64,000 bases of DNA from Flectonema sp. DT1601 (GCA_964019425.1 OZ025808.1:1081001-1145000); one strand, 5' to 3'. Shown: positions 11,501 through 23,112, numbered from the stretch's first letter. The notes: generated from the sequence alone by a model not told the origin. Made by a program: numbers and translations.

Positions 11501-13515
11501 ATGGCCGCAGACCTGTTGATCTAGCTGTTGATGAGATGAATACAAACGACATCCTCGAATTACTTCAACCACCTGCTAATGAATCATCTTGTACTGATGG
11601 TTACTGGGCTTATCGATTAACACGTTGGGCTATTGTTTTATTGTGTTCAATAGCATGGGGTCTTCTTGGATTGACTTGTTGTATTCTTTATTTGCTATTC
11701 GCTGGAGAATCAGTCGCATCTCTACTTTCCCAACCACTTATACTCCTCTTCGATAAGGCTTCTTGGCTGAGACGAAAACTCTCACTTTGGTACAACAACG
11801 ACACCGACTATGACTACGACAGATCTAAAGGACGAACTCGTAGAGCAATTGTTTGTGTTTCTGTAGTCTCATGTGTGTTGGTATTTGTAATAGCTCCTCT
11901 CTTGATTGTTGTTTCTCACAGATCAGATCCTTATGAAAGTAGAGATCTGTTCCCTAACTCACCTCAAGATGCTCCAACAAGTGAGTCAAAGTATGATCTG
12001 GTGATGTTAATGTCTGAAGAGCCTCTTATCAATAGAACTAAACGAAGTATAACAATATCAGAAACTGTTACTGATCAAAATGGTATCAACTTTGAATGGG
12101 ACAGTCCTCGAGACGGTACCATCTCCACTGACGGTCAACGCAGTAGAGATATTGGTGTCTCTGTAATGTGTTCTATTCTTCTTCTGATAACACTCGTAGT
12201 TGTTAGAAGAGTCTTTGTTGATGCCAGAGAGGGACGGGTTGCTGCGAGGGCATTGACTCGAAAAGTGAATTTTTCAAAAAAAGGAAACTGGTGGATGTTG
12301 TTTTGTGCTGTTCTAGACCCGTTGATAATGGCAGCAGTCCCATTCACGATTCTCGATGCTGAGGATGACAAAGGATTCTTACCAACAGTAATGAAATCAC
12401 TTGTACTCGATACATTTAATCCATTGTTTTCTGCTTCTTGTGCAGCCTTCTTGATGTTTATATGGGTGTCATTTTCAGGATTATCGAGCTTGACATCATC
12501 AGTTACCTCATCTGAAGTTCTAAGTAAAAGAATGGGAATTGTTCACAGCTCAACACTACACTGTGTTCCTCCTGGAATTATTCATTTCTTATCTCATACT
12601 TTGTATCTTCCAATTGTAGTAAGTACATTAAGACTATTCAAGTGTACTTATACACATGATAAAGTTGTGACAAACTTTACAGCTGATATCGAATGCTATG
12701 ATGGAATGCATGCCATATTATTGGTAATTTGTGTTTCTCTTCTGATCGGCTACGTCACTACTTGTTGTACTATTGGAATTTTAATGAGCCAACCAAGAGG
12801 TGGGGTTGCTGACGTTTATTGGGGTCCTGCGGTTCTTTCAGCAGAAAAATTAGTACTAACGGCAACAGCAACTACTATAACGCTGGTCAGTTCTATACAA
12901 CCACTTTGCCATGTTATATTATTCTTTTTAGGAGCTTGTTTGCTTATATACGCTGGCAGGGTTGATGACAAGGTCCCGTCAATTGCTACTATCGTGCAGT
13001 GGAGGATGCTTGGATATACGTTTGCTGAAATGTCTTTAGCGACTTGTGCTTTTGTTTTTAAGCAGCAAGAAGTAGTTGCTGGGACACTCATATTCGCGTT
13101 GTCATTATTGATTTCTATTCTTGTTGGAATCTTTCTTTATAGATATAATAGTACGAGAATGTTATCGGCTGAACGAGAATCAGCGTTTAGACGTTTAGCT
13201 GCAGTTCATGTTCTGGATCCGACAGATGCTAATATAGAAACCCCTCAAGAAGTTGAATCTTCCGCGAGGATAAAACCAATTAAAAACAACACTCCTGATA
13301 TAAAAGATTATTCTTTCATGGAGATGGGTCCTATTGATCAACCAGTAACTCCGAAACCCCCTTTGCCTGGAGACGTCATTCGAGACACCAGCAATGACAA
13401 CAACAGCAATACAGCAACTCAAAAACCAGCTGTACCGTCAGAAACCCCTGCCGATGATTGGATTTTTGTAAGCTTGAATGAAGCCCATCCGAGTGCAGCA
13501 ACCTTTGCTGTGTAG
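8504..13515 (+). CDS. Ankyrin-repeat multi-span membrane protein (about 1550 aa)
   Basis: I join six exons: 8504-9172, 9241-9599, 9674-10227, 10297-10743, 10821-11132 and 11204-13515. All phases agree and the sum is exactly 1551 codons including stop. Introns are 68-77 nt; the first donor (GTTCGT at 9173) is the least certain. The N-terminal 300 or so residues are low-complexity and charged. Then follow about eight ankyrin-type repeats, recognisable from GRTLLHEASLAGRVDEVQEL, TPLMLAASLG, GRSSLHHAVG, TPLHYAAAGGYTTCVEELL, GRTALHHAASKGN, GRTALHIAAFVGDDKAVGHL and GWTALHYAVAR. The C-terminal 600 residues carry nine or so hydrophobic helices and a soluble tail. The ankyrin-plus-membrane layout recalls TRP-type channels, but I cannot see a pore or TRP box, so channel activity is unproven. 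The stop is at 13513-13515. Confidence 0.8.
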
Positions 13516-16500
13516 GAAATTCTATATTTATAATTGTGCCAAAATAAAAAAAATAAAAAAAATAAACAAACTACTAAAAAATATAAAGATGGGGGGGAAG
13601 AAAAAAAAAAAAAAAAAAAAAACATCCGACAAACGTGACAAAGCTTGCTACTCTTCAAAGTACTACACCATCAGATGAAATGGGTTGAGTCCAATCACAT
13701 CGAGGGACGGTGAGAGCTTTATATCAATATATCTACCTTTTCCCAATTTTTTTTTTTTTTTTTTGTTTATTCGATCTGTTATGTTTGTTTCGTTAAAGTT
13801 TTTCTGGAAAACCTAAATTCTTCAGTTATTTTTGTGGTGGCTTTTGGGATTTTTTTTTTTTTTTTTTAAAAATCGTCTTATCTTTATTTTATTTTATTTT
13901 ATTTTTTTTAAAACCCATTATTCAGGACGTTTTTTTAGACTGTTTTTAGAAAAAAAAGAACCAATTAGGAAAAGGACTGAGGTATGTGATATCACGAAGT
14001 GAGCCTCCATTGAGAATACCTATTCTACCTGCAATCTATTCTTTTCGGAAACCTTTCGGAAATATTTTGTAGAATTACCACCGAATAGAATGCCTGCTAT
14101 TCGCTCATTCAGTTTACATTCCTCCATCCCGAAGAAATATTCTCAACCCCTTTTCAAGTTACTGAAATATACTTTTGGTATCAATCTACCCCCAAGTTAA
14201 CCAGTCATTGTATCTCCCCAAACTCTGTTAATTTGCTAGCGAACCGGTCAAGGCCGAAGCATTGAGGAATTCGGGTTTCTCGAACATTAGAATTCCTCGC
14301 TGGAGCTAAAAAAGTGATCCTCTCAGGGATTAGGTTCGACATAAAGTCGTAGTATTTGGGGACTCACAGGTGGTCAACCGTTCCACCCTGTTGTGTCTAT
14401 CTAACCAGTACTGGACTCGCTAACTAACAGTCATTGTATCTATGAACTAATGTTAAATTATCGTTATGTTGCTTGCGATATAATACGTTTGTATTTTACG
14501 TATAAAATCAAACGGTTAAAGTCCTCTAAAGTTAATATTTACAGATTTAGAGAGTTCGTCGCGAAATTACCATGATTGCCCATCCTTTTGGGAGGTCAGC
14601 AGGTTTTAGTAAAAATCTTCACCTCAGTCCCGTCTTTATGTGGGATTAGTGTGATAAACTAAGAAGAGAAGAACATAAGGAAACACCTACATATGTATTT
14701 CTCACAATGAGATTGACTGTTTATTTTGTCTTGTCATACAAGACGGCAGCACTAGTCTGCTAATTGGACATTTTGATCTGCATCAGCGTGGTGTATAACT
14801 ATGACACGGTAAGATCAAATGAGCCATCAAAATACCCTAATTACTAGCTTCCCTTATTACTACGCAACACACGTACCGACTCCCTTTATTTTTTTTTTCC
14901 CTCTGTTCGTGTCCACAAACAAGATCAAATGTTTTCAGCACGGACTTCGTTGTAGTATTTTAGGTTTTTTAGAAGTTTCAATTCTTTTGCTATTTTCTCA
15001 AGGAAACCAACACCCGAAACAATCTATTCCTTAGATTGAGATCAGAGTGGTCTTTGTGACTTTTTCTTTGTTTTTCTGTTTATGAATTATACATAACCTT
15101 ATAGCACCTTGTGGAGCTGCAGGCGATCTCGAAAGACGGCGCCTTTTTCGAACATGGAATACTGACGTGTTTGCTCACAGTTAGGCTGTTTGAACTCTTA
15201 ATTAGAAAGCACAGGATCGGTAATACATTCTGTTCGTGGGATACTGTTAATATGTTCCGATAACTTACAGCCTGTTGTTTAATTATGTCTCTCCCTTTCC
15301 CTTTCTCTTCTCATTGATGTTTTCATCAGATTATCAGACAGTCAGTCTCTTAACGTGTCTTGTTAGGTTAAGCCTGTTATGAAGACTTGATGGTTGCACG
15401 CACGCGATATTTGAAATAATCGCAGGTGTCCTCACACATCCGATGATGGTATTTATACAGGAGATGTAACCATTCGTGATTGCAAGGATTTCTTGTTGTA
15501 TCGCGGACAGTAAACTTCTCATTTCCCCCTTTTTTTTAAAAGAATCTTGTGTCTTCAACATGAGTGGCACTAATTTATAGGCCTTCACAGCTTTCACGTG
15601 TATGTTAGTGGCATTCTGCGGTTAAGCGACTGTTTTTTATTAAAAATTTTTTTTTCAATCACACGTTTTTGATTTCTTTTTTTTTTTTTTTTTTTTTTTT
15701 TTTTCCTGCCGGCAAAAATCTTACCACTCTTAAAAAAGATGATGCAAAATCGGTTTTGTTTTATATTTGCTAATGTCGTGCCTATGAGTGTATTCTTACT
15801 TTTACTACGGTTGAATAGAAAGATAAAGTCATACTCGATGGTTGACGGAGCTTCTGTTTTCTTTGTTCTGTTGTCGTCCTGCTTATTATCCCTTTTTGAG
15901 GTCAGTTTTTTTTTTTCTTCTCCTTTTTTTTAATATTTTATTTTGTTAGGTTCTGTCGTCTATGGTGTGTGTTTGTTTACTGCTTTATTCTCTCAGTTTT
16001 TAAAAGAAAAAGAAATTCTTTCTGAACAACAATTCAAAGGAAAAAGAGAGAAAAAAAAAAGAGGGGAAAAACAAATCAAAATATGATGAGTCAGTCTATG
16101 AAAGGTTTATGAAAAGAATTGAAAAAAAAAATAAAAAAATAGAGCTGATTCGAATCTAATTGGTAGCTTTTTTTTCCCTTCTTTTTTAAAAGCCTTGAAA
16201 TGCTGCTCATGCTGGCTGCATACTCTTTGTCGAGGATGTTGGTTACCTCCTCTAATTTAAATCTGATGATCCTCACGGTGAATAAACCTATCAAGGTTTT
16301 CTAAGGAAAAAAAAAAAAAAACATAAAAAAAAAAAAAAAGCGTCCTTTTAAATAGTTTTTGAAAAAAACTTACCCGAGAATGGAATAAAAATTAAAAAAA
16401 AAAGAAAGAAAGAAAAAAAATTCTTCCTGAGAGTTGTCACGGGAGGGGCAACTACCTTCGTCTTGTGAGAGATTTATTGTGACTGAGATTAACTTTACTT

Positions 16501-16530
16501 CTTTTTTTAGATTACATACAAAATAGTTGA
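13516..16530. other. Long spacer with a relic of the 49-kb element
   Basis: I find no convincing gene in these 3 kb. A hydrophobic 64-residue frame at 15739-15933 lacks any support. The block at about 13980-14660 is free of homopolymers and more balanced in composition, unlike its surroundings. It includes a diverged copy (about 14425-14515) of the end of the terminal repeat found at 49.4 and 50.7 kb. The phrase CAGTCATTGTATCT occurs twice (14201 and 14429 regions). Confidence 0.55.
14425..14515 (+). repeat. Diverged fragment of the 49/51-kb terminal repeat
   Basis: The stretch reads GAACTAATGTTAAATTATCG, then TTATGTTG, then GTTTGTATTTTACGTA, ending near GGTTAA. It matches the last ~90 bases of the terminal repeats at 49401-49749 and 50667-51015 with scattered substitutions. 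The rest of the repeat is not recognisable here, so this looks like an old fragment of the same family. Confidence 0.7.
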
Positions 16531-17655
16531 ATGAAAGCAGTACAAACATCAGAAAAAGGTATCGGTGTAGTGGCGACAAAACGATACCCCACGGCAGGTA
16601 TGATCGTATGGGAGGAATTAGCCGAAGTCAACAACAAACTAACAGGTGAGTCACTGGCAGCAGAGATAGAAGCAGATTGCGGAGTTGAGTTCGATGCCAG
16701 TCTGGTTGGTGGAGCTGAAAACATACTAAACTCATCTGATAAAGTTAAACAATTAATTTTTGATTTGGGAAGTCCAAGAGCTGATGAATTTGAGTCATAT
16801 TTACAACCAGACCTCACTAATACTTCTATCGGAAAGTATCCTAAAAAGGATCTTGCAACAGCGATGGCTATCGTACAAGAGAACTCTTTTATGGGTGCGT
16901 CACTGCCGGTAGTGTTTCCAATTGCTTCGCGTGTAAATCATCGCTGTGTTGTTAGTAACTGTGAAGCAACAGTAGTCGATGATACGATTTTCATAATAAC
17001 AAAAAAAGAAATATCAGAAGGCGATGAAATCACTATCGATTACTGTTCTCAAGAACTCGAGGACCTGTCGTCTTCTGATCGGTCTGAGAAGGTTCTGTCA
17101 GAACGTGGGTTCACCTGCCTCTGTTGTTATTGTACTTCCCAACAACCCCTCTCATCATCATCAATTCACTCTATTAATTCTTTAGAAGAGTTATTGCAAG
17201 CCGGATTATTTTATAAAGCATTCAGTTCTTTACAATCTCACATAGAGAACTGTGTGATTGATAACAAACATTACATTTGTGTAAAAGTATATCGCACATC
17301 TAGAGAATACTGCACACAGATAGGTGACCATGAGTGGGTTATTAGACTCTGTGAACTTGAAATTGGTTGTTTACCGTCTTGTAATTATTTATCTATTTCT
17401 CGTTGTTTAGTATCACAAGGTGATGCTGTTTCTCTTCTCTCTGAGTCTGACGGCACTCGTGGAAGTGATGAGCATTGGAATCCTCCTTCTGCACCTTCTC
17501 ATCTGTCAAAGGAAAACGCACTTTCTGTGTATGAGAGAGCCAGAGATGTTATGAATACCGTCTACCCATCAATTTGTAAAACTGATTTATTAATTAACGT
17601 TCAGAGTAAGATTCAACAAACATTGTTGAAGAATGCATTGAGGAATAGTAGCTGA
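16531..17655 (+). CDS. SET-domain protein (SMYD/SET5-like)
   Basis: A 374-residue protein with the split SET-domain hallmarks. Near the N-terminus is GIGVVATKRYPTAGMIVWEE, the usual first SET strand pair. NHRCVVSNCEA at about residue 136 is the NHxCxPN-type cofactor loop. GDEITIDYC at about 164 is the GEEIxxxY motif. The post-SET-like cysteines CLCCYC lie at about 196-201. The family transfers methyl groups from S-adenosylmethionine to lysines of histones or other proteins. I see no MYND zinc finger between the SET halves, where SMYD proteins carry one. The C-terminal 150 residues look like the helical tail of SMYD-type enzymes. The start is the first ATG after a textbook acceptor (CTTTTTTTAG ending at 16510). 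No intron is needed. Confidence 0.82.
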   Translation: MKAVQTSEKGIGVVATKRYPTAGMIVWEELAEVNNKLTGESLAAEIEADCGVEFDASLVGGAENILNSSDKVKQLIFDLGSPRADEFESYLQPDLTNTSIGKYPKKDLATAMAIVQENSFMGASLPVVFPIASRVNHRCVVSNCEATVVDDTIFIITKKEISEGDEITIDYCSQELEDLSSSDRSEKVLSERGFTCLCCYCTSQQPLSSSSIHSINSLEELLQAGLFYKAFSSLQSHIENCVIDNKHYICVKVYRTSREYCTQIGDHEWVIRLCELEIGCLPSCNYLSISRCLVSQGDAVSLLSESDGTRGSDEHWNPPSAPSHLSKENALSVYERARDVMNTVYPSICKTDLLINVQSKIQQTLLKNALRNSS

Positions 17656-17902
17656 CGTCCTTCAGTTCTATCAGTGTGGGACTTTGTGTCTCAACATTAT
17701 CCTGTGGTATGGTTCTGTTTAATTACCAGTATTTCACTAACTTAGGAAATTTTATCAAAAGATGAGGTTTTTTCCCCCTTAATTCATCTTTTTGTCTTTT
17801 GAGTAAAAATATTATTTTTCCACGTGTGTTATTTAAAATTATTACTTCCCCAACTCTTATCCAGTTATTGGTCACAAAATAGCACATTCAGCCAAGTCAA
17901 GA

Positions 17903-19756
17903 ATGCAGAAAAAACGCAATCGGGAGCATAGTGAGGTGGTGATCTACAAGAGAGGGAAGATCGGAACTACTTCTCCAAGTGGAGCTGCGAAGGATGCTAC
18001 AGCGAGGGAAGTAATAAACTGTAGTTATGACACTATTGAGAGTATTCCATGGCATGTCTTAGGGCAATGCATTGGATGGTTGAGCGCAGTAGAAATATCA
18101 ACAACCGTGAGAAGAGTTAGTAAGAAATGGTACCAATTATCTCGTGGAAATAATGCATGGAGTGAAATCTGGAGAAGGGTTGATAACTTACGCCGCAATG
18201 GTATCTTTCAAGTTTGTGATGGATTGGAATTATTAAAACTCGACGAGTTAACTGAAGAAGGTTTCAACCTGGCTGTTGAAACTTATAATAAACTATTCGC
18301 ATCCGCGTCACAGTCATGTCGAGAATCTTTATCTCGTACACTCGATGAGGTTATTAACTTAGAACCAAATGAGTTAGAAAGCTGGTGGTGGAAGACACCA
18401 AAACCATCATTCCGTATCGCCAAGAAGATGTGGAATAAAATACACGAAGACCCTTCGATCAGAACAGTTTCTGTTGGTGAAGATCATATTGAAGGTCATT
18501 TCACTTCGAGATCTTTCTCTGAATTTCAATGTCAAGTTGGTGAGCTTTGGGTCCTTGATTTATACATCGCAATGGGATTCTTACCCAACCAGACCTGTTG
18601 CGCAGGAAGTAACTGTCTCTGCCTTGGGTTTCACTCTCTAGAAACACTCATCACTGCAGAACGTCGCATCTCAACACCTAAACATATTATACTAAACTCA
18701 CCTAACCATCACAATTTCTGTTCTGGAAAGTATGAGCAAATGCCTGCATTGGTAAACGGATTTCCTTATTGGTATTTAAAGGGAACAGGTGGTGCAGGTA
18801 GTAGTAGTTGGTTATACAGTAGTCCAATTGGAATATGGACCTTCACTAATTGTAAAGGTGATTTTGAAACTGGCGCTGGTCACGTAACAGCTCTGACTGA
18901 ACACAGTGGACTACTACCTCAGTGTTGTAGAGAATGGTTGTACGGTGATGGTACGAAGTGGATTCAAGATAGAACCATATCAGTCAGAGGTAGTAACCTT
19001 AGACCAAAATTTCTTAAAAATCAAAAATCAGTCACACCCAGGATGAGATCTATTGTAATCGGTTGGCTAAGTGACATTCAATCTTGGCAAAAGGCCAGCC
19101 TCCCAACACTGTTCTTAGCAGCAGAACTAACTGATAGATACCTCGAACAGGTACTCGTCGAGAAGTATGATCTCCAATTAGTCGCTTGTTCAGCAATGGT
19201 TATAGCTAATCAGATTGAAGGAGTTCTTGTTCTGGGAGGAGGTGATCACGGAACTTCACAAGTCGATAGAATGCATCATCTCTCTGAAGAATGTTACTCA
19301 AAGGAACAAATACAACAAAAGGCTGAAGAAATTATAACCGTCTTGGGACCAGAGGCAGCAAGGTATCCAACACCGCAGTTATTTTTGGATAAATATTTAG
19401 AATTTATGCGTGATGTTGCAGAAGCTCATGCTGTGCCTGTTGATGACGCCTCTCACTACGCTTGCGAAATGGCTCTCTTACATTATGAAATAATCAGTAA
19501 GTATCCTGCGTCAGTCGTCGCTGCTGCTTCTCTTCTCGTGGCTTGTCGAGTTTTGGCTGTTCAGCCACCTGATCATATCTCACAAACTGGAATTGATGTA
19601 GAGATATGTGCTGCCTCGCTCATAAGAATATTTTCTTCAGCTCGGCCTTGGACAAGTTACAAGAAGAATCTTCATGAAAAATATCGCGTTGACTCCCGAG
19701 GACGCGTCTCTGAACTCTTCGACAGCCTGGCTGAGGTACCTACCGACGATGAATAA
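17903..19756 (+). CDS. F-box plus cyclin-fold protein (cyclin F-like)
   Basis: A 617-residue single-exon protein. Residues about 47-85 form an F-box-like helix set (IPWHVLGQCIGWLSAVEIST, then VRRVSKKWYQL), the Skp1-binding module of SCF ubiquitin ligases. Residues about 375-445 read as a cyclin N-box (MRSIVIGWLSDIQSWQKAS and TLFLAAELTDRYLEQV), followed by a cyclin C-box (YPTPQLFLDKYLEFM, then MALLHYEIISKYPASVVAAA). The same order occurs in animal cyclin F, so a substrate-selecting SCF subunit is the natural guess. Between the two is a region rich in Trp, Cys and Gly (about residues 150-370) with the phrase NGFPYWYLKGTGGAG and SSWLYSSPIGIWTF, which resembles a small beta module seen in other protist proteins. 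The acceptor CTTATCCAG ends at 17864, before the ATG at 17903. Confidence 0.8.
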   Translation: MQKKRNREHSEVVIYKRGKIGTTSPSGAAKDATAREVINCSYDTIESIPWHVLGQCIGWLSAVEISTTVRRVSKKWYQLSRGNNAWSEIWRRVDNLRRNGIFQVCDGLELLKLDELTEEGFNLAVETYNKLFASASQSCRESLSRTLDEVINLEPNELESWWWKTPKPSFRIAKKMWNKIHEDPSIRTVSVGEDHIEGHFTSRSFSEFQCQVGELWVLDLYIAMGFLPNQTCCAGSNCLCLGFHSLETLITAERRISTPKHIILNSPNHHNFCSGKYEQMPALVNGFPYWYLKGTGGAGSSSWLYSSPIGIWTFTNCKGDFETGAGHVTALTEHSGLLPQCCREWLYGDGTKWIQDRTISVRGSNLRPKFLKNQKSVTPRMRSIVIGWLSDIQSWQKASLPTLFLAAELTDRYLEQVLVEKYDLQLVACSAMVIANQIEGVLVLGGGDHGTSQVDRMHHLSEECYSKEQIQQKAEEIITVLGPEAARYPTPQLFLDKYLEFMRDVAEAHAVPVDDASHYACEMALLHYEIISKYPASVVAAASLLVACRVLAVQPPDHISQTGIDVEICAASLIRIFSSARPWTSYKKNLHEKYRVDSRGRVSELFDSLAEVPTDDE

Positions 19757-20012
19757 GATAACAAACAAGAGACTGTTTGCTTCTATTTATTATGTGACTG
19801 AGCTCATCAAGCGAGCTTATCATTAAGCCTTTTTCGAAACGATAGAGGACCTCTTATTTATTCATGAGAGGTATAGTTGTATTCTGGCAGGGTATTTAAG
19901 CACCAATTGGGTGGGGGAAAAAAAAAAAGGAAATATATAAAACTAAAAGCAACACTATTGTAATTAAAATAATAAAAATTGGTCGCGATAAATCCGCAAA
20001 AAAATAAAATAA

Positions 20013-20045
<33 letters not shown>

Positions 20046-20352
20046 CACGGAACGAAAAATTTCTAAACAGAAATGCACTGCAGAAAACCTTTGTAAAATC
20101 ACATACGTTGTCAGCCTTATGCGCTTCCCCCTCCCCCTTTTTTTTTACGTGAATTGCGATTTATCCCCCCCGTAGGTCCCATTATTACCGTCTGTTGCTA
20201 CCTAGTTTTTGTTTTGTACTAATAACCGTTGAATTCACGCCGTTCTTTCTTTTTCTTTTGTTGTCTACCCTCCCTACTCCCCACCCCCCGATTCATACTT
20301 TCTTCATGCTGAGATTCCTGATTGTTAAGTCCTATATAAGGGGATGAAATTT

Positions 20353-20385
<33 letters not shown>

Positions 20386-21779
20386 TTTGTTATTGCAGTG
20401 CAACTTCATTTAGTCGCACAGCCAAAACAAGTAAGTGGATGAAGAGGTAATTTTTTTCTTTCTTTTTCTTTTTTTTTTTTTTAAATTTTCAAATTGTCAA
20501 GTGTAATTCACATTGTGAACTTTTAAAAAGGTCTCAAAGAAGTATAAGAAGGAACAGCAGCAGTAGAGACTCATTTCTATTATTGCCGAACTTGTTAACG
20601 TATCTGTTAGAGTGTAACAGGACTAACTGTTTACGGACGGATTCGGTTCTGATTGTTGTTGAGTGAATGAGGATCTCTATTGCGGACTTAGTTCTATTTG
20701 TACTTTTCTCCCTCTTTTTTTTCTCTTTCTTTGTTATATTTATTCATCAACCGAAAATAACTTTCTTATAAAGGACGTACATACGGTTTATGAGTGTGTT
20801 CTATGTATTACAGAGAACGATAATGTTCCCTGCGGTGGTTACATATTGTATCAGAGATTGTCACCAAATTGGTTCTCTCTTCTCTTTATATATTTTTATA
20901 TTGCGGGAGTATCGATCAGCATCAGCATGTAGTTAGTTTTTGTTTCTCTTAGTCAGCCAAGGTGGTGATGTGAGAAACGGGGGAAAAGGGGAAAAAAAAA
21001 AAAAAAAAAAAAAAAAAAACTTTTGAAAAAAAAAAAAAAAAATTGTACTTATCTTGTATTGTTTCTCCTCTCCCAGTTCAACTTTCCCCTCGACAACACA
21101 AAGCAGAGGGAAATTTAATAAAAAAAAAAAAACAAAGCCTGTCTGTTTGCTTCAGTCAAACAGAGTGGTTTATTCATAATTCATAATGAAATGGATTTGG
21201 TGTAAGTTTTGAACTCTTTGAGTCTTTTAATAATCCCTGCTACTTGTACATTCTGGTGTTTTTCTTTTTTTTTTTTTTGCAACCTGTGTAGTCGATATTT
21301 TGGTTTTGTTTATTTGCAGCATTTCTTTAACCACATGACTGCGAAGTAGTATTCCTGAGCTGGAATTCTAAGCAGGGGTGTTATAATGGGTAAGGATATA
21401 AACACTTTGTATTGTAGTATTGTTGGTGTTGGTTTTTTTTTTTTAAGGTTGTCGTTCAAGAAAAAAAAAAAAGAAAAAAAAAACAACAACACAACTTAAA
21501 AAACCCGTTTTGTGATGTTTCTTACTGGAATCTGTTTTCTTCTCTTTGATATTTATTTTTATCAATTTATATTACTTCTTGAATATTACAATTGTTACTA
21601 TCACTCAGGTACATACAAAATGTTATGAATCATCAGATAATCTAACGTAGTCTTTAGCAATTTTATTATTCAAATTATGTTATCTTCCCCATCCACAGAA
21701 GAGGGGAGCCCCCGCCCCTCGCCGGGTTAAGACGGGAGGTACACAGAGTAGCAAGTATTGTTGCGGGGGGAGCCGCCTC
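19757..21779. other. Spacer with homopolymers and an ATA microsatellite
   Basis: No gene is supportable. It has a perfect trinucleotide tract (AAT/ATA) at about 20017-20044, a T tract of roughly 27 at about 20357, long A runs near 20991-21042, and a GC-rich final ~90 bases (21690-21779) that probably form the leader of the next gene. An acceptor-like CCCCATCCACAG ends at 21698. Confidence 0.55.
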
Positions 21780-22919
21780 ATGGGCCAGGATGCGAGCAAA
21801 CAAGTCACTTCAAATACAAAAATATTATCATCTGGTGAGCCAACTGAAAATAAGATGGGACTCGAAAATTTTGGAAACACCTGCTACGTCAATAGCGTTG
21901 TACAAGCTCTGTATTGGTGTGTTCCATTTCGGTTAGCAGTAATACGATACTACGAAGATAATAATATGACTGGATGCAATTCGTTGTTGGCTTGTGTAGG
22001 TGATTTATTCCTTCAACTGCAATCATCGAAGAAAAAAACTGGACGGGTTGCCCCCAAGAAACTTATACAGAGAATGAGACAGCAATCTGACCAAGTCTTT
22101 AGTAGTTATCAACAGCAAGATGCTCATGAGTTTTTTGTTTATTTAATTAATGATATGACGGAGACGATAAATACGAAAGAAAAAGAAAAAAATAAAACAT
22201 CTACAGAGTCTCGGCAGGGTTCCAACACCAGCAGTGAAGATTCTCCGGATGAAGAGCCTCCTCCTCCTACTTTTATTCAACAGTTTTTTGAAGGTAAGTT
22301 TGCTTCTGAAATGAGATGTTTGTCTTGTGAATCAGTCACTTCCCGAGAAGAGGAATTCTTGGGACTGTCGTTAGATATCGATCAGAATGTTTCACTGCTT
22401 TCTGCCCTTCGTGGATTTAGTAGGGGGGAACATATGGATCGAGATAATAAGTTTCATTGTGATCACTGTCGATCTCTTCAAGAAGCTCGTCGTTCTTTAA
22501 GAATGAAGAAAGCACCTCCGATATTAGCAATTCATTTAAAGAGATTTAAATACATCGAAGAGTTTGCAAGACATTGTAAATTATCATATCGAGTACCGTT
22601 TCCTTTTACGATGCGACTACCTGTTGAAGGTCCGCAGGCAGATGATTTATACCAACTGCTTGCCGTCGTTATTCATCAGGGAGTTGGCCCAAATATTGGT
22701 CATTATATTTGTATGGCAAAGAGTGCTAAAAATTGGATTTTACTCGACGATGACTGCGTCACTGCAATATCAGAACGAGATGTCGCTCAAGGATACGGTG
22801 CAGACACACCAACAGATGTGTCAACATCAACTGGTTACCTTTTGTTATATTCATCACTTCCCTTTGTAGATGCACCTTCACCATCTGCTCCTGTTACCGT
22901 TAGCGTTGATCAAAATTAA
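21780..22919 (+). CDS. Ubiquitin-specific protease, USP12/USP46-like
   Basis: A 379-residue peptidase C19. The Cys box GLENFGNTCYVNSVVQALY carries the catalytic Cys at residue 35. The motif QQQDAHEFFVYL is the conserved QDA region. Two CxxC pairs (CLSC and CDHC) form the zinc-ribbon of the fingers subdomain. The His box VGPNIGHYICMAKS carries the catalytic His near 308, followed by the WILLDDDCVTAI segment. The length and compact catalytic-only layout match USP12/USP46, enzymes that remove ubiquitin and are stimulated by WD40 partners such as UAF1. The N-terminus MGQDASK fits an N-myristoylation signal, suggesting membrane attachment. No intron is needed. The 90 bases upstream are unusually GC-rich for this window. 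Confidence 0.93.
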   Translation: MGQDASKQVTSNTKILSSGEPTENKMGLENFGNTCYVNSVVQALYWCVPFRLAVIRYYEDNNMTGCNSLLACVGDLFLQLQSSKKKTGRVAPKKLIQRMRQQSDQVFSSYQQQDAHEFFVYLINDMTETINTKEKEKNKTSTESRQGSNTSSEDSPDEEPPPPTFIQQFFEGKFASEMRCLSCESVTSREEEFLGLSLDIDQNVSLLSALRGFSRGEHMDRDNKFHCDHCRSLQEARRSLRMKKAPPILAIHLKRFKYIEEFARHCKLSYRVPFPFTMRLPVEGPQADDLYQLLAVVIHQGVGPNIGHYICMAKSAKNWILLDDDCVTAISERDVAQGYGADTPTDVSTSTGYLLLYSSLPFVDAPSPSAPVTVSVDQN

Positions 22920-23112
22920 AACAATGCAATCGTGATCCTTGCGCTGCTTTCACTTGTTAAGCCTCACGTATGATGTAGTCTTGTTTTTTTTTTTTTTTTG
23001 CCATTAGTCTTGCCAGTCGTTTTATTTTTATTTGTTTGGTATCTGTTTTTTTTCTTTTTTTTTTTTTTCTTTTTTTAAATTTTGTCGTTTGAATGAATTT
23101 GTGAGAAGAATG

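Noticed and set aside
12135-13422. Minus-strand frames of 75-91 residues inside the ankyrin/membrane gene
   Set aside because: Shadows of the strongly supported + strand exon.
15739-15933. 64-residue hydrophobic open frame
   Set aside because: The composition follows from T-rich DNA; no motif, and it has an in-frame homopolymer tail.
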